Positions 52,885 to 62,527 of a DNA stretch of 64,000 nucleotides are shown here, piece by piece. The notes below the pieces were generated by a model. That model had not been told where the DNA came from. It was given only the letters and a program-made list of their open reading frames with translations, and did no database searches. This DNA comes from Edaphobacter sp. Lineage in GTDB: Bacteria; Acidobacteriota; Terriglobia; Terriglobales; Acidobacteriaceae. Positions within the stretch are counted from its first letter, which is position 1. The number at the start of each line of letters is the position of its first letter. The translations under genes and the position numbers were made by a program. The stretch covers positions 1 to 64,000 of the forward strand of contig NZ_JAPWKF010000007.1 in NCBI RefSeq assembly GCF_028283685.1, written 5' to 3'.

Positions 52885-54402
52885 CTATGTCCCGCAGAAG
52901 GTTCTGCTGACATATTCTTCCGGACGAGCAGGTCGTGCGTACTCCTCCAGCTCTGGCCTCTCGTCATACGGCTTCGCCAGCACCCTCAGTAGATCCTCAA
53001 AGACCTGGAAGTCCTGACGATCCACCGCCGCACGAATCGCCGCCTCCACCAGGTGGTTGCGAGGAATGAACATCGGATTCACCTGACGCATCGCCTGCGC
53101 GCATTCCTGCCCTGAGACCGCATCCTGCGACAACCGCTCTCGCCACGCCATCTCCCACGCGTCGAACGCCGCAGGATCGGCAAACAACGCCCGCACCCCG
53201 GCATTGCCTTCAACACTCTCCGCCGCATCGCAGAGCCTGCGAAACATCAGCGTGAACTCCGCACGATTCGCTTCCATACGCTTCAGCAGATCATCGATCA
53301 GAGCGACATCTTCATCACGCTCCGTCTTCAGGCCAATCTTCCGTCGCATCCCTGCATAGAATGCTGCCTCGAACTGAATGCCAAACTTCTCCAACGCCTC
53401 ATGCGCAGAAGCCAGCCCCGCCTCATCGCTTCCCCCCTCCTCCTGCACCAGAAGCGGCAGCAGTGTCTCCGCCAGCCGAGCCAGATTCCAGTGCATCGCA
53501 TGAGGCTGATTGCTATACGAATACCGTCCCTGATGATCAATGGAGCTGAACACCGTACGCGGATCATAAGTCTCCATAAAGGCGCACGGCCCATAGTCGA
53601 TCGTCTCCCCTGAGATCGACGTATTGTCGGTATTCATCACTCCATGCACAAACCCGAGCAGCATCCATTGCGCCACCAACGCAGCCTGCCGCGCGATCAC
53701 CCCATCCAGCAGCGCACGATATCGCTTCGTCGCACTCTCTGCCTCCGGATAATGCCTGCCGATCGCGTAGTCCGCCAGCGTGCGAATTCCCTCGACGTCT
53801 CCCTGCCCAAAGAAGTACTGAAACGTCCCCACACGCAGATGACTCGCCGCCACCCGCGTCAGCACCGCTCCCGGCTGAATCGTCTCGCGGATCACCGTCT
53901 GCCCCGTCGTCACCGCTGCCAGTGCACGCGTCGTCGGCACCCCCATCGCAGCCATCGCTTCGCTTACGATGTACTCCCGTAGCACCGGCCCAAGCGCCGC
54001 CCGGCCATCGCCGTTGCGCGAAAATGGCGTTCGACCCGATCCCTTCAGCTGAACGTCGTACCGAACGCCATCGCCGCCAATCACCTCGCCCAGCAAATTG
54101 GCGCGGCCATCGCCAAGCTGTTTCACGAAGTACCCGAACTGATGTCCCGCATAGGCCATCGCCAGGGGCTCCGATCCCTGCGCCACACGATTACCCGCAA
54201 GCACCTCCACGCCTTCCTCACTCGCGAGAGCAACCGCATCCAGCCCCAGCCTCGCCGCAAGCTCCTCATTCACCTTGATCAACCGTGGCGCCGCCACGCG
54301 CACTGGCGCCACCCGGGAGTAAAACCTCTCCGGCAGCCGAGCATAGCTATTGTCAAAGTGAAACGAGACGCCTTCGAGCGCAGAACGATTCGTAAAGCCC
54401 AT
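52885..54402 (-). CDS. selO: Protein adenylyltransferase SelO (YdiU/UPF0061)
   Basis: 505 residues, full length. Pseudokinase-fold enzyme that transfers AMP to Ser, Thr or Tyr of redox proteins. FDNSYARLPERFYSRVAPVR, the glycine-rich loop QLKGSGRTPFSRNGDGRAAL and REYIVSEAMAAMGVPTTRAL are diagnostic. GFVHGVMNTDNTSISGETID carries the catalytic-loop Asp-Asn pair and DYGPCAFMETYDP the metal DYG motif. A conserved Cys is near the C terminus (SRTFCGT), where eukaryotic SelO has selenocysteine. It converges on kdpC with a 19-bp gap. Confidence 0.93.
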   Translation of the reverse strand: MGFTNRSALEGVSFHFDNSYARLPERFYSRVAPVRVAAPRLIKVNEELAARLGLDAVALASEEGVEVLAGNRVAQGSEPLAMAYAGHQFGYFVKQLGDGRANLLGEVIGGDGVRYDVQLKGSGRTPFSRNGDGRAALGPVLREYIVSEAMAAMGVPTTRALAAVTTGQTVIRETIQPGAVLTRVAASHLRVGTFQYFFGQGDVEGIRTLADYAIGRHYPEAESATKRYRALLDGVIARQAALVAQWMLLGFVHGVMNTDNTSISGETIDYGPCAFMETYDPRTVFSSIDHQGRYSYSNQPHAMHWNLARLAETLLPLLVQEEGGSDEAGLASAHEALEKFGIQFEAAFYAGMRRKIGLKTERDEDVALIDDLLKRMEANRAEFTLMFRRLCDAAESVEGNAGVRALFADPAAFDAWEMAWRERLSQDAVSGQECAQAMRQVNPMFIPRNHLVEAAIRAAVDRQDFQVFEDLLRVLAKPYDERPELEEYARPARPEEYVSRTFCGT

Positions 54403-54517
54403 ATCTATATTCTGCTTGAATCACCGGAGATCTGCTTCACAGCCTCCAACTCACAATGCAAATTGTCGGTCTAGCCCTCAATTCCCCAGAGACTAGGCAG
54501 GCATCCTCTCCAAGAGG

Positions 54518-57067
54518 TCACGGTTGCCAGCGCAACGTCACCTGCCTGTTCACGACACCGCTATCCTGCGGAAGCTTGATGTGCAGCGCGTTTTCGCTCA
54601 GACGCTCTGCTCCATCGGTCTTGATCTGCAGCTTTTCCGCATTGCGACGGACGAAGAAGTCGACGTTCGATCCGGCGAGGCCTTCAACGGTAAGGGACAA
54701 CTGGCTGGAGCCATAGGTCTCACTGATCACACGAGGCTGTGCTGTGACGGAGCCAGGCTCGGGCAAGCCTTGATCTTCAAAACCTATCTCCACTGGTGGT
54801 AATGGAAGTTCGATGCGATGCTGCTGCGCCGGTCTTGCGGAGCATGGCTTCTGCGCGTCCGGGTTGAGGCAGAGGACGGTTTCCTTGTCCGAGCTGGCCA
54901 CGACAATCAGCTTCCTCCCCCGGCGCTGAAGCGACACCTGGTAAAAGTCGTCTCCGACACGAACGTTCTCCACCTGCGCCTCATCCCACTGCGCCGGGAG
55001 GTGCGGGTGAAGCTGGAGAGTATGGTGCAGCGCGTCCGCCTCGATACCGAAAAGACCGCGAATGGCGGGAGAGAAGGTCATCGCGGACGACCATAGCTGA
55101 TGCGAGGACGATCGTCCCAGCGGCTGAAAGAACTGTCCGGAGATCACCTCTGTCACAAAGCCGGGGTCCTGTTGCCAGGTGAGGTCCACGTTGCGCATCA
55201 GCGTCGCATAGCCTGCGAGCGGCTTATTGCCGCGGTACTCCGCCATCGCGGCCCAGCCAGTGAAGAGCGGCCAGACGGTTCCCTGGTGGTAGCTGATGGG
55301 ATCGTAGACGCGCTCACCTTCGGCGACGGCGCGAACTCCCCAGTCGGTGGCGAAGCGGAAGTTAGCCCAGCCACTCAGGCTGGCGTCGGGCTGCGGAAGA
55401 TACCTGGCGTCCGTCCACATGGCGACGGCGGGAAACACCGTCGCGGTATCGTCATACGCCCCATCGCGACCGCGGGAGAAGGCATAGCGACCATCCCGCA
55501 GCTGGTAATGTGCAACGCTTGCGGCAATGTGAGCCGCCGTTGTTCGCGCCGATCCCGCGAGATCGGTATCGTTCATCAAGCCGGCAAGCTCGCTCATGTG
55601 GTCGCTGGATATGCCGTCGAGCGCGGCGAGATAGATCTCCTGGTGCGGCATTACAGGAGGCCAGGCTTCAACCCATCCTGTTCCCTGGCTGTTGTCATAG
55701 ACGCCGTCGGTGTCATGCGCGCGATCGAAGGCGTACGCCTTCTTGACCTGCTCCCAGTGATCACGCAGAAAGGCGAGATCGCCGGTTGTCCTGACGTAGT
55801 CGTAGATGGCCATGATGTAGAGCGGCGTGGCATCGGCGGCGGCGTACTCATAGCCGAAGTTCGACCACTTCATCACGCCGTCGAGCGAGTCGGCGGTCAG
55901 CGAGTACTCATGCATGATCTTGCCGTCGTCGCGTTGGCGGCGGCTGATAAATTCAAGAGCCTGCCGCGCGAGATCGCGATCGCCATAGCTGTTGACGGCA
56001 TATAGGCTCCACAGGGTATCGCGGCCGAAGTACCAGCCGAAGCCAGGCCGCGTCGAATCGAAAGACGGGTACCAGCCTGCGACCAGACCGGTCTCATCGC
56101 CGGTCTTTACCTTGCTCTGCTCGATTGCGATCTCATCCCAGCGCAGCGCCTTGTTGAGATTCTCGTTGGGGGTCTTTACGGTCAGGCGATGGTCGAAGAA
56201 GTGCGCGTAATAGTCGCTGGTCTCGCGATACAGCTGTGGAAGCGCCTCGGACTTTGCAACGAGTCGCGCCATCATGGCGTTGACCGCGGCCGGGGAGTTG
56301 GATTCTCCTCTGGCTGGAAGTTCCGTCAGAAGAGGAAAGTAATGTCCACTGTCTCGTCTGGGGTCGAAGCGCACCTTGAACTGCATGGGCAGGCTCTCGG
56401 GACGCTCCTGGTAGGGGAACAGGACACCAGGCTCCGCATTGGGCATGGCGATGAAGCCGAAGTTAGCCGGATTATCGGTAGACATGACGTAACCACCGCC
56501 TGTGCCCATCGGAACCCAGCTCACGCCGGGGCGCCCGAACTGCGGCGCAGGCCACTGCTGCACCATTGCAGGCTCCATCGAGATGGTCAGCGTAGCCGGC
56601 CGCGTGGACTCGATCTCGAAGAAGACGATGGCTCCGCTGCCTGCTTTGGCTTGCGGTCCTGCCGGAATGAACATGTGCTGCCGAACCGTAATCGCAGCAT
56701 GGGAGTAGGTAATGGTTGTGTGATCTGGCTCCACGTCAATCGCAGCCGCGATGGAGTTGAGCTTGATGGGAACGGCGTATCCGTCAAGCTCAGCCGTGAT
56801 CTGAAGATTGCTGAAGACCTTGGTAGGAAGATCCCACAGCTCGATATTGCCGTTCTGCAGGCCGAGGATAGCTCCCGAGCTGCCTGTCACCGTGAAGGGA
56901 AGATTCGGCTTCACCGCCTGCCGAATATGCATCGCTGTGCTGGACAAAGTAAACGCCGGAACCGTGTTCAGCGTCGGGTGCTGCTGCGCAGACAGATAAG
57001 GCGAGCAAGCCGTCCATACGACGGCCAGCATGGCGATCGACAATAGTCGGCACAGGCGAGATCTCAT
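54518..57067 (-). CDS. Secreted six-hairpin glycosidase (MGH1-like glycoside hydrolase)
   Basis: 849 residues from the ATG at 57067, which has AGAGGA upstream and gives a signal peptide (LLSIAMLAVVWTACSPYLSA); the longer frame to 57286 has no such start. An N-terminal beta-sandwich domain is followed by an (alpha/alpha)6 barrel: GWYFGRDTLWSLYAVNSYGD, DGKIMHEYSLTADSLDGVMK, WVEAWPPVMPHQEIYLAALD and HQGTVWPLFTGWAAMAEYRG. The Asp in GRDTLW and the Glu in GWVEAWP are candidate catalytic acids. Related enzymes are amylo-alpha-1,6-glucosidase and GH63/GH15-type exo-glycosidases. It follows the TonB receptor on the same strand, suggesting use of an imported oligosaccharide. Confidence 0.82.
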   Translation of the reverse strand: MRSRLCRLLSIAMLAVVWTACSPYLSAQQHPTLNTVPAFTLSSTAMHIRQAVKPNLPFTVTGSSGAILGLQNGNIELWDLPTKVFSNLQITAELDGYAVPIKLNSIAAAIDVEPDHTTITYSHAAITVRQHMFIPAGPQAKAGSGAIVFFEIESTRPATLTISMEPAMVQQWPAPQFGRPGVSWVPMGTGGGYVMSTDNPANFGFIAMPNAEPGVLFPYQERPESLPMQFKVRFDPRRDSGHYFPLLTELPARGESNSPAAVNAMMARLVAKSEALPQLYRETSDYYAHFFDHRLTVKTPNENLNKALRWDEIAIEQSKVKTGDETGLVAGWYPSFDSTRPGFGWYFGRDTLWSLYAVNSYGDRDLARQALEFISRRQRDDGKIMHEYSLTADSLDGVMKWSNFGYEYAAADATPLYIMAIYDYVRTTGDLAFLRDHWEQVKKAYAFDRAHDTDGVYDNSQGTGWVEAWPPVMPHQEIYLAALDGISSDHMSELAGLMNDTDLAGSARTTAAHIAASVAHYQLRDGRYAFSRGRDGAYDDTATVFPAVAMWTDARYLPQPDASLSGWANFRFATDWGVRAVAEGERVYDPISYHQGTVWPLFTGWAAMAEYRGNKPLAGYATLMRNVDLTWQQDPGFVTEVISGQFFQPLGRSSSHQLWSSAMTFSPAIRGLFGIEADALHHTLQLHPHLPAQWDEAQVENVRVGDDFYQVSLQRRGRKLIVVASSDKETVLCLNPDAQKPCSARPAQQHRIELPLPPVEIGFEDQGLPEPGSVTAQPRVISETYGSSQLSLTVEGLAGSNVDFFVRRNAEKLQIKTDGAERLSENALHIKLPQDSGVVNRQVTLRWQP

Positions 57068-57208
57068 ACATCCTCTTCCAAGACAGTCCAATGACAGTTC
57101 AATCGTTACATTGATGCTGCGCGCCGGGGCTCGCAACAACTTCAACAAGAGCAGAAGCGATTGCGGATGGAACGCAGCAACAGAGGTGCGCCCTGCGGAA
57201 CAGCATGG

Positions 57209-57248
57209 GAGCCACATGAATCGGTGACGCGATCGTTCCATGTGGCTC
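57209..57248 (-). terminator. Hairpin behind the TonB receptor gene
   Basis: GAGCCACATG (57209-57218) pairs with CATGTGGCTC (57239-57248), a perfect 10-bp stem 15 bases after the receptor stop. No T-run follows on the minus strand, so termination may be partial and transcription could continue into the glycosidase gene. Confidence 0.45.
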
Positions 57249-57263
57249 ATGCTGCGTACAAGG

Positions 57264-60200
57264 TTAGAACGAAACGCGAGCGGCAAACTGTAGCTGTCGC
57301 ATGTTCGTGTTGGGCTCCAGCGAGGTGATGGTGCCGGTCGTATTGGTCGTGCAATCGACGCAGCGTGCGTTAGAGGCAGTTGGGATATCCAGGGCCGTGT
57401 GATTGAAGACGTTGAAGGCCTGGAACTGGAACTGCCCCTTGAAGCGTTCCGTGATCGGAATGTCTTTGATCAGCGAGACGTCTGCGAAGAAGTCGCGGGG
57501 ACCGACGAAGGAGTTGCGGCCGATGTTGCCAAACGTTCCGAACGCGGGCCGGCTGAAGGCGCCCGAGGTCATGCCGTTGGCAGTCATGGGAGCGACCGGG
57601 GTGAAGTACTGCCGCGCATGACTCGACGTATTTAACCCACCGGCGCTCATGTTGAAAGCGCCTGCCTGTCCATTCGGACGGCAGTCGCTTGTCACACCGG
57701 GGCTGCCGAAGTTGGTATCGAGATCCTGATCGCTTCCGCACTCGGCGTAGGTGACGGTGAAGGGCCTGCCGCTCTCCCACGTCGTCTGCCCGCTGAGGTT
57801 CCATCCGCCGATCACGGTGTCGGCCACACGATTCATGTGGTTGGCGAACATGCGATTTCGGCCGAACGGAAGCTCCGCGACGCCGCTCAGGACGAGGACC
57901 TGAGCGCGATTGGTGTCGTTGGGACCATAGCTGGCCTGACGATAGTTAGCGAAGGCCGCGTCATTGGCAAAGTTAGTTGCCTTGGACCAGGTGTAGTTTG
58001 CGTTGAACTGCACACCGTGGGCGAAGCGCTTCTCCAGCTTGGTCTGCAGAGCATGGTAGGTGGCGCGTCCGGAGGGCTGCGCCGAGGTCATGCTGTTGGA
58101 GCAGCAGGTGACAACGGCTCCGTTATAGAGGCTGACGTACTTGTTGTAGTAGGGACGACGAGCGACCGTATCGCTCAACTGAGCAGGAGACGTCGGCAGT
58201 ACGGGCGAGTTGAGGTCGTAGCCATAGGTTTCGCCCGGATACACTCTTTCGCCGACGTTGCCGACATAGGCTACGTCCAGCGTCAGGTTGCTTCCGAACT
58301 GCTGCTGAAGAGCGAGATTGAACTGGTCGACCTTGGGGAGCTGAATGCGCTCCCCGCGGAACTGCTGCGCGTACTGATCCTGGAAGGGAATAACTCCAGT
58401 GGCAGGAACCAGGGGTGCGCCTGGACGAATGGGCGGAGAAGACAAGCTCGTCACATAGCCGCCAGTCGTGCCGATCAGGCTGGAGTTCTCGTTCGCCTGC
58501 ACGGGGAGGTTATGGGAGAGCACGCTGCCGAAGAGGGTTCCGAAGTAGCCGACGTTGTCATAGATCTGTCCGACGCCGCCGCGGATCACGGTGTTGGGAT
58601 GGACCTGATAAGCAAATCCAAAGCGGCCTGCCAGGTTCATGTAGTCCATCTTCTGGTTGCCGTTGGTTCCGTAGGGTCCGACTCCCGCGACGCGGATTCC
58701 ACCGGTGGCGAGCGAGGCGAATCCACCATGCCCGGCACCGTTGACGGTCTCCGGGAAGATGAGATCCCAGCGGACGCCGTAGTTGACCGTCAGCTTGGGC
58801 GTGAGACGCCAGGAGTCCTGCCCGTAGAAGGCACCGCGCTTCTGATAGCTGTACTGGTCGTTGATGTAGACATCGAAGCGCTGGAACTGCGCCGCGTAAC
58901 CGACCAGCAGGGATGCGAGATCGAGACCGGTGCTGCCTGCGCCCGACGTGGAGCTTCCTGCAAAGACGAAGCGTCCGGCGCGGTTGTAGTCGCTGGCATT
59001 ACGGATGTTCTTGGCATAGCGAAGATCGCCGCCAAACTTCAAGGTGTGATTGCCGACGGTCTTGGTCCAGTTATTGACGATCTGAAAGACCTGCTCACTC
59101 TGCAGCAAGGGGCAGTTGCAGCCCTCGGTGCCGAAGCCGCTCAGTCCTCCTTCGTTGAAGTCAAAGGTCGGCGAACCGGAGGAGTCCGGGGTGACGTTCA
59201 GATTTGGAATGCCTGCTGCGGTTGCGGGCGTTGAGCCTGCATCGTACTTGCTCTCGGCGACGTGATAGCTGAGAAACCCGAAGCGGAGATCGGCAACGAG
59301 GGTCGGCCTGACCGCCCAGTCCATCCCTGCCGTTGCGCTCTGATTCTGGACGCTGGTGTTGCCGGTCGTATTGCCGAGGCCGAATCCAGTGCCGCCAGCG
59401 GCGCCGAAGACGGGTGCCCCCTGCAGGCGGAAGTTGGCGTAGTCGTAGCGTCCGAAGAGATGGATGGTGTTGGACAGGGTGTGATCGAGACGGAGGTCCG
59501 CCTGATCGCCGTCGACCTTGCCATTGCCGGAAGCGGTGTAGTTGTTCGCCGTGCCGGAGGCGGTCGGGGCAGGAAGAGCCTTCATCAAGGTGATCGCCTG
59601 GGGCGAGAGGGCGGAGACTGGAATGAGGCCTCCTGTTGTGCTGTAGGGTACCTTCGTCGCCGGGTTATAGAGGATCGACGAGGTGTACTCACGCAGGTCG
59701 CAGTTGCCGGTTCCACCGTTCAGGCAGGTGTTGCGCACAGTATTGGTGGGGACGTTCTGCTGGACACTGGTGCCGATGCGGCGGCGGAGGCCCTGATAGT
59801 CCATGAAAAAGAAGGATTTATCCTTGATGATCGGACCGCCGAGCGCGCCGCCGAACTGGCTGTAGAGCTCACTGGGGATATATTTGCCCGTTACCGGATC
59901 GGGCGCATACTGCGAAAAGGGATTGCGCGCATAGAAGGCATCGCTGCGGCGGAACAGGAAAGCATCGCCGTGCAGGCCGTTGCTGCCCGACTTGGTCGTG
60001 ACGCTGATAAATCCGCCAGCGGCTCCGCCGAACTCTGCTTCAGGGTTCTGGGTGGTGAACTTTGTCTCCGCAATGGAGTCGATGTTGGGGTTGATGACGA
60101 TGATGCCCAGGACCGGATCGCGATTATCGGTTCCGTCGAGGATGAAACCCTGTTCTCCATAGTTGGAGCCGTTCGAGTTCAGCGCCAATCCACCCTGCGG

Positions 60201-60752
60201 GTTTTCAGGCCCGGAGATGTTGAAGGTCGAATGCTGCATGCCCGGAGTCAGAAGAGCGAACTGCGTCAGGTTGCGGTTCAGGTTCGGCAGGTTCTGCACA
60301 GAGGTCTGGTCGAGAACCATCGCTACGTCGGCACGATCCGTCTTCAGGACGGGAACATAATTTGCCGAGACGGTGACGCTCTCCTGTGCGCCGGCTGTCT
60401 GGAGCGCAAAGTCAGCCTTTTGTGCGGTATCCGCATGAACCTCGATGCCCTTGGCTTCGGCAGGAGAGAAGCTTCCGGATTCGACAGTCACAGTGTAGGT
60501 GTCGGGGATCAGGTGGTCGGCTCTCCAGGAACCGCCTGCATCGCTCTGGACGATAGACGTTGTCCCCTTCGCCACGTCTAGGACGGTAACTTTTGCGTTT
60601 GGCACGACCGCTCCAGTGCTGTCGGTCACCGTGCCATAGATAGAACCATAGATAGCCTGCGCGTGCGTTGCCGCGGGTAGCATCAGCCCAATTACTCCTG
60701 TAGCGAGCCCCAGCCTCAAAACGGACAATTTCATCTGTCTTCTTGTAAACAT
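57264..60752 (-). CDS. TonB-dependent receptor with carboxypeptidase-regulatory-like domain (Oar-like)
   Basis: 1162 residues, outer-membrane protein. A signal peptide (LATGVIGLMLPAATHAQ) precedes a CarboxypepD_reg-like domain (GSIYGTVTDSTGAVVPNAKV, about 35-120), a plug with GQEQGFILDGTDNR-like YGEQGFILDGTDNRDPVLG and a large beta-barrel ending in RQLQFAARVSF, with the terminal aromatic. This architecture is highly expanded in Acidobacteriota and resembles Myxococcus Oar. It takes up large substrates, often oligosaccharides, with TonB energy. The divergent membrane protein at 60930 and the downstream glycosidase suggest a small nutrient-uptake locus. The ligand is unknown. Confidence 0.88.
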   Translation of the reverse strand: MFTRRQMKLSVLRLGLATGVIGLMLPAATHAQAIYGSIYGTVTDSTGAVVPNAKVTVLDVAKGTTSIVQSDAGGSWRADHLIPDTYTVTVESGSFSPAEAKGIEVHADTAQKADFALQTAGAQESVTVSANYVPVLKTDRADVAMVLDQTSVQNLPNLNRNLTQFALLTPGMQHSTFNISGPENPQGGLALNSNGSNYGEQGFILDGTDNRDPVLGIIVINPNIDSIAETKFTTQNPEAEFGGAAGGFISVTTKSGSNGLHGDAFLFRRSDAFYARNPFSQYAPDPVTGKYIPSELYSQFGGALGGPIIKDKSFFFMDYQGLRRRIGTSVQQNVPTNTVRNTCLNGGTGNCDLREYTSSILYNPATKVPYSTTGGLIPVSALSPQAITLMKALPAPTASGTANNYTASGNGKVDGDQADLRLDHTLSNTIHLFGRYDYANFRLQGAPVFGAAGGTGFGLGNTTGNTSVQNQSATAGMDWAVRPTLVADLRFGFLSYHVAESKYDAGSTPATAAGIPNLNVTPDSSGSPTFDFNEGGLSGFGTEGCNCPLLQSEQVFQIVNNWTKTVGNHTLKFGGDLRYAKNIRNASDYNRAGRFVFAGSSTSGAGSTGLDLASLLVGYAAQFQRFDVYINDQYSYQKRGAFYGQDSWRLTPKLTVNYGVRWDLIFPETVNGAGHGGFASLATGGIRVAGVGPYGTNGNQKMDYMNLAGRFGFAYQVHPNTVIRGGVGQIYDNVGYFGTLFGSVLSHNLPVQANENSSLIGTTGGYVTSLSSPPIRPGAPLVPATGVIPFQDQYAQQFRGERIQLPKVDQFNLALQQQFGSNLTLDVAYVGNVGERVYPGETYGYDLNSPVLPTSPAQLSDTVARRPYYNKYVSLYNGAVVTCCSNSMTSAQPSGRATYHALQTKLEKRFAHGVQFNANYTWSKATNFANDAAFANYRQASYGPNDTNRAQVLVLSGVAELPFGRNRMFANHMNRVADTVIGGWNLSGQTTWESGRPFTVTYAECGSDQDLDTNFGSPGVTSDCRPNGQAGAFNMSAGGLNTSSHARQYFTPVAPMTANGMTSGAFSRPAFGTFGNIGRNSFVGPRDFFADVSLIKDIPITERFKGQFQFQAFNVFNHTALDIPTASNARCVDCTTNTTGTITSLEPNTNMRQLQFAARVSF

Positions 60753-60825
60753 CCCTTGCCTCCAAAACCAAGCCTCAAAAACGACTCTTGTTGCCGCGAG
60801 ACCCTAAATTTGCGTCTCATATATG

Positions 60826-60840
60826 GATCCTTTAAGGATC
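60826..60840. promoter_or_regulatory. Perfect palindrome between the TonB receptor and the divergent gene
   Basis: GATCCTTTAAGGATC is a perfect dyad (7-bp arms around one T) in the 177-bp divergent gap, 74 bp before the receptor start. It is a possible operator for the pair. Confidence 0.45.
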
Positions 60841-60929
60841 GCCGACCACATTGCTCGGATGCATGTAGAGCTGTCTATCCGTGCTCGGGAGATTTGACCG
60901 TCAATTTCACGGTGTGAAAGACTCGAAAC

Positions 60930-62270
60930 GTGGCAAAAATGGCACTCGCGCAACTTGAGCAACATGAACAATTCAAAGGAGATGTTCGCTGGGATCTCGT
61001 ACAGCGGGTAATCGGGAGTAAACCCTTCCAGAACTCTGCCCGGCTGCGTGATTTTCTGCTCTATGTCACCTCCTGCGCGCTCCGCGAGACGCCGGATGAA
61101 GCGACCGAACAGCATATCGGGATCCATGTCTTCCATCGTCGTCCAGGTTTTAACTCGACCGAAGACAGCATCGTTCGCAGCCAGGCACGGCTGCTCCGAA
61201 TCAAACTCGCCACCTACTTCGATTCCCCCGAGGGAGTAGCGGAGCCGATGGTGATCCGAATTCCCAAGGGACACTATCTCCCCGTCTTCACCGACAACCA
61301 GCTGGATGGCGATGCCGAACCGGCTCTGCGTCCCGAGCCGGAGGTCGCCGCAGTAGCACCGCACGCGAGGGTATCGGCGGGAGTCCACGATGAGGAATCT
61401 CTTCTGGCGGCGATGCCGTCACAGGCGCACCAGCCGATCTTGGCAGATGATGCTGCAGCGGTAATCCTGCCTCAAAGACGGAAATGGCTTCTTTGGGCCA
61501 TCGGGTTGATCGGTCTCTTTGCCGTCGCCGCGGCAAGCTTCCTGCTGGGAAAGCGCATGGCCGCCCCCATCGCGCCAGATCGTGCAGTGGAGCATTTATG
61601 GCATCCGTTTCTGATTGGGGCCGAGCCCCTGGTGATCTACAGCAACGCTTCGTTTATCGGGGATTCCAGGACCGGTATGCGCTATGCGGAGCCTGATGGA
61701 ACCGGATCGACAGGTTCGGGTCCTTTGATTGACACGTACACCGGCATCGGAGAGCTTTCGGCGGTCCGCGAGATCACCCGCCTCTTCGACTCGACGAGCG
61801 CAAGGTTCGTGCTGAAGCGGAGCCGGCTGGTTACGTGGGATGAGGCTAAACTCCACAACCTGATCTTCATCGGCTCGATCGCCGAAAATGCATCGCTGCA
61901 GGTTCTGCCTCACGCCGACGACTTCGTTCTGACCGCGGAACCGGGACAAGCCGGATTTATCAATCGGCACCCGAAAGCGGGTGAGCCCTCGCGCTACATG
62001 CGTCCGGAACGGCCTCCTGCGCGGGATTACGCAGTGATTGCTCTTCGCCCTGGAGCGGACAACGACCTGCGCACGTTCGTTTTTAGCGGACTGACAACCC
62101 TCGGTACCGAGGCCGCAGTCGAATTTGCCACGTCGCGCCCTGGTGCGGAACAACTGCTTGCTGCAGCGACCAGCAATCAGCAGGTTCACCCCTTCGAGGC
62201 CCTCCTCGAGGTGGATATCAGCGGCGGCGTTCCGATTCATAGCCGGATCGTTACGATGCGCGTCCACTAG
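60930..62270 (+). CDS. Membrane protein of unknown function with an acidobacterial N-terminal domain
   Basis: 446 residues from GTG 60930 (ATG 60939 is an alternative). The cytoplasmic domain (about 1-120) contains PFQNSARLRDFLLYVTSCAL, GIHVFHRRPGFNSTEDSIVR, SQARLLRIKLATYF and MVIRIPKGHYLPVF. I recall this pattern at the start of many acidobacterial proteins, often before TPR or kinase-like parts, and suspect DNA binding, but cannot prove it. One membrane helix (WLLWAIGLIGLFAVAAASFL, about 186-206) leads to a 240-residue periplasmic part with no family I know. It is divergent from the TonB receptor, so a one-component membrane regulator of that receptor is a reasonable guess. Confidence 0.6.
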   Translation: MAKMALAQLEQHEQFKGDVRWDLVQRVIGSKPFQNSARLRDFLLYVTSCALRETPDEATEQHIGIHVFHRRPGFNSTEDSIVRSQARLLRIKLATYFDSPEGVAEPMVIRIPKGHYLPVFTDNQLDGDAEPALRPEPEVAAVAPHARVSAGVHDEESLLAAMPSQAHQPILADDAAAVILPQRRKWLLWAIGLIGLFAVAAASFLLGKRMAAPIAPDRAVEHLWHPFLIGAEPLVIYSNASFIGDSRTGMRYAEPDGTGSTGSGPLIDTYTGIGELSAVREITRLFDSTSARFVLKRSRLVTWDEAKLHNLIFIGSIAENASLQVLPHADDFVLTAEPGQAGFINRHPKAGEPSRYMRPERPPARDYAVIALRPGADNDLRTFVFSGLTTLGTEAAVEFATSRPGAEQLLAAATSNQQVHPFEALLEVDISGGVPIHSRIVTMRVH

Positions 62271-62527
62271 TCGATCTCGCATCGCCACTTTTCGCCGGCA
62301 TCTCAAGAGCTCAACCTGACTAAAGCAAAGCGTCCTTCACCATCTGCGTCAGGACTCCATCCATATAGTCTTCACCGAGACAATCTACTCCTGATATCCC
62401 ACACATGCTGCGCTGCATCTTGCTCCATGGAACCGCCCATCTGCAAATTCGGCCCAGGCAAATGTTTCGAGAGGGGGATTCAGCAGATATTCAGTGAGGC
62501 TTAAGGTCCTTCTCGTAAGTTAGCGAG

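Noticed and set aside
52304-53017. A 237-residue KdpC
   Set aside because: Residues after LIEEHT are not KdpC-like; the correct ending is in the other frame and stops at 52865.
57837-60581. Two long plus-strand frames (465 and 439 codons) inside the TonB receptor gene
   Set aside because: They are antisense to a complete, well-recognised receptor and have no domains or starts.
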